From Spirochaetaceae bacterium (GTDB taxonomy: Bacteria; Spirochaetota; Spirochaetia; Treponematales; Rectinemataceae), in assembly GCA_026418115.1 (NCBI GenBank), contig JAOABY010000008.1:1-57432 (forward strand): a stretch of 57,432 nt of DNA, given 5' to 3'. The position numbers and the translations under genes were made by a program. This document shows positions 56,099 through 57,432 of the stretch, piece by piece. The notes below the pieces were generated by a model. It was not told where the DNA came from. It made no database searches and saw only the letters and a program-made list of their open reading frames with translations. Position 1 is the first letter of the stretch, and each line of letters opens with the position of its first letter.

Positions 56099-57349
56099 AT
56101 GAAAAAGAAAGTCCTGTTGTACCTGGCGCTGTGCTCTGCCCTGTTACTCCTTGCAGGCGGCTGTCAGTTTCATCCAGTTGAGCAGGCGGAAGACGCTGCT
56201 GTTGATGATGAAGTCGCCGATTTTCTGCCCAGGGCAGTGCCTGCGGTAGTGCAGCTCCCCGGCGGCCTGACACCTACGGATGTTGCGAACGCGACCCATG
56301 TCGTACTTGGCATGAGCTATCTTGATATCGACAGCTCGAATCCTTTCACGATAGGCATTCAGGTGGACCGGGGCATCAGAGACATTCATGATCCCGGCAT
56401 GTGGTATGATGAGAGAGTCCCGCCAGACTATATTCCCACCTCTCCTGCGCAGCTTGTTCCCTACATGGAAGGTCTAAGGGCCGCGGAACTCTGGAGATGG
56501 ACTGGTTCGCCGGTCATCCCTCTCGGACCCTGCAAGGCTCAACAGAGGGAGCCTGGATACTGGGGAGGTCTCGGCTGGTTCGGAAGTGATGGACAGGGCA
56601 ATTATCCTTTCTACATTCTCGATGACAAGATCGACAATTACTGGACGACAACCATTGCCACTGAGGGCGGTGTCAAATATGCGACGATTGTCGATACGCA
56701 CGGATTCAATGCAATTGCCCAGGCTGCCTACACCAGGAAGGTAGTTGAAGGAAAGAAACTCGATCTGGCGATTGCCTGCATGGATTTCCCCACCAAGGCT
56801 GATGCAGCCTACTATCTCGCCCAGCATGGCATAGTCTGCTATGCACCCTGCGACCGATTCACCTATACCCTGCTGGCAAGGATGAGGGATGCTCCGCCTG
56901 CTGCCAAAATCTTCGGATCGGCTCCTGTCGTGCAGACGACAACCGGTGCCAGAATTGGCGGACAGCCTGTTGCCATCGGACTTTCCGAGACGGTCATAGC
57001 CCAATATTCGACATCCGCATATCCCAACCAGTACTATGACACAGCATCGCGGTACTTCGATGAATTCAAGGCGGTATTCGTTCGGAGCCCCAAAGTCGTC
57101 AAAATCGACGCTGTCGAAGGGCAGAGTAGCAAGCTGGTCAAGGCTGCCCAGAAATACAAGTCGAACGTCATAGCAGCCCGCGTCTATGTAAAGAGCGACT
57201 ATACTCCTCTCTACAACTGGCTCAAGGGATCAACCAGCCGAAGACTCATTCTGTTCCATTCCGCCGCCTATGACTATGGCATTCTCCTCATGCGCCAGTT
57301 CCCGAACAGGGTCAGTTTTGGCGATCTCCAGCCGGTCTTTGCACGGTAG
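56099..57349 (+). CDS. Lipoprotein of unknown function
   Basis: The first 22 residues are a lipoprotein signal with lipobox LAGGC (Cys22), so the protein is lipidated. The mature part (about 394 residues) starts with an acidic stretch and has no motif I recognise. It contains a conserved-looking DVANATHVVLGMSYLDIDSSNPFTIGI, a Tyr/Trp-rich middle and several cysteines (GPCKAQQ, CMDFP, CYAPC), and a Leu-Ile-rich end (RLILFHSAAYDYGILLMRQFPNRVSF). It might be a secreted carbohydrate-associated or uncharacterised surface protein; this is open. A GC-rich hairpin follows the gene. Confidence 0.75.
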   Translation: MKKKVLLYLALCSALLLLAGGCQFHPVEQAEDAAVDDEVADFLPRAVPAVVQLPGGLTPTDVANATHVVLGMSYLDIDSSNPFTIGIQVDRGIRDIHDPGMWYDERVPPDYIPTSPAQLVPYMEGLRAAELWRWTGSPVIPLGPCKAQQREPGYWGGLGWFGSDGQGNYPFYILDDKIDNYWTTTIATEGGVKYATIVDTHGFNAIAQAAYTRKVVEGKKLDLAIACMDFPTKADAAYYLAQHGIVCYAPCDRFTYTLLARMRDAPPAAKIFGSAPVVQTTTGARIGGQPVAIGLSETVIAQYSTSAYPNQYYDTASRYFDEFKAVFVRSPKVVKIDAVEGQSSKLVKAAQKYKSNVIAARVYVKSDYTPLYNWLKGSTSRRLILFHSAAYDYGILLMRQFPNRVSFGDLQPVFAR

Positions 57350-57375
57350 GATTGCAGGATGATTGCGTGATCAGC

Positions 57376-57404
57376 GCGCGCCACCGCCCGGTGGCGCGCT
57401 TTCC
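57376..57404 (+). terminator. GC-rich terminator-like hairpin after the lipoprotein gene
   Basis: A perfect 11-bp stem GCGCGCCACCG/CGGTGGCGCGC with a 2-nt loop is followed by TTTCC only, so intrinsic termination may be weak. Confidence 0.55.
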
Positions 57405-57432
57405 GATTGCCAAGTGCGCAGATGGCGTATAT

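Overview
This window looks like a stretch of chromosome from an anaerobic, fermentative spirochaete (phylum Spirochaetota), related to but not obviously identical with Treponema or Rectinema. The assignment is an inference from gene content: a fused IspD-IspF enzyme translationally coupled to a CarD/CdnL-type regulator, a PnrA/TmpC-like basic membrane protein transporter, a PUR-domain nucleic-acid-binding protein, and a stand-alone PduL phosphotransacylase. DNA is GC-rich, genes are dense and often overlap by ATGA, and there are no IS elements, prophage genes, rRNA or CRISPR arrays.

Layout. 1-6 kb: end of a GH31 glycosidase, a DMT permease, ispDF-carD, and a DedA-like protein coupled to a TonB protein. 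6-9.5 kb: a cobalamin riboswitch controlling a BtuB-like TonB-dependent receptor and a propeller-like lipoprotein. 9.6-12.1 kb: a large EF-hand-like membrane protein and a two-tRNA unit (Gln-Glu) with its own promoter and terminator. 12-18 kb: recJ, thymidine phosphorylase, recO, rhomboid and HAD genes. 18-26.5 kb: a four-gene BMP-type ABC importer divergent from a MerR-dehydrogenase-FGGY kinase-aldolase operon, apparently one regulated sugar or nucleoside catabolic locus. 26.5-33 kb: pduL-UPRT-nudC behind a CRP/FNR-like site, a Crp/Fnr regulator, and two Na+-coupled transporters. 33-45 kb: housekeeping and regulatory genes (PlsC, Smr, infA, DksA/TraR, PHP phosphatase, a degenerate histidine kinase, trxB, rnhB, PUR protein, phosphohexomutase, two unusual fusion-type proteins, and a 30-residue ribosomal-type protein). 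45-50 kb: a buk-ptb-vor operon for ATP-yielding fermentation of branched-chain 2-oxoacids. 50-57 kb: a GT51 transglycosylase, a ManA-YaiI fusion, a RadC/JAMM-DinG fusion, a small unknown protein and a lipoprotein.

How the genes work together. PduL, Buk/Ptb and the 2-oxoacid:ferredoxin oxidoreductase describe substrate-level phosphorylation from acyl-CoA in an anaerobe. Sodium symporters and the BMP importer supply amino acids and nucleosides or sugars. The TonB, receptor, lipoprotein and riboswitch form a vitamin B12 acquisition module.

Most notable are two domain fusions (ManA-YaiI and JAMM-DinG), a BtuG-like arrangement for B12 capture, a histidine kinase without its phospho-acceptor histidine, a MerR regulator with a SoxR-like cysteine cluster, several promoters whose -10 box lies only 5-10 nt before the start codon (candidate leaderless mRNAs), and long perfect palindromes in the trxB and transporter promoters. 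All functions are inferred by reading the sequence; no database searches were run.
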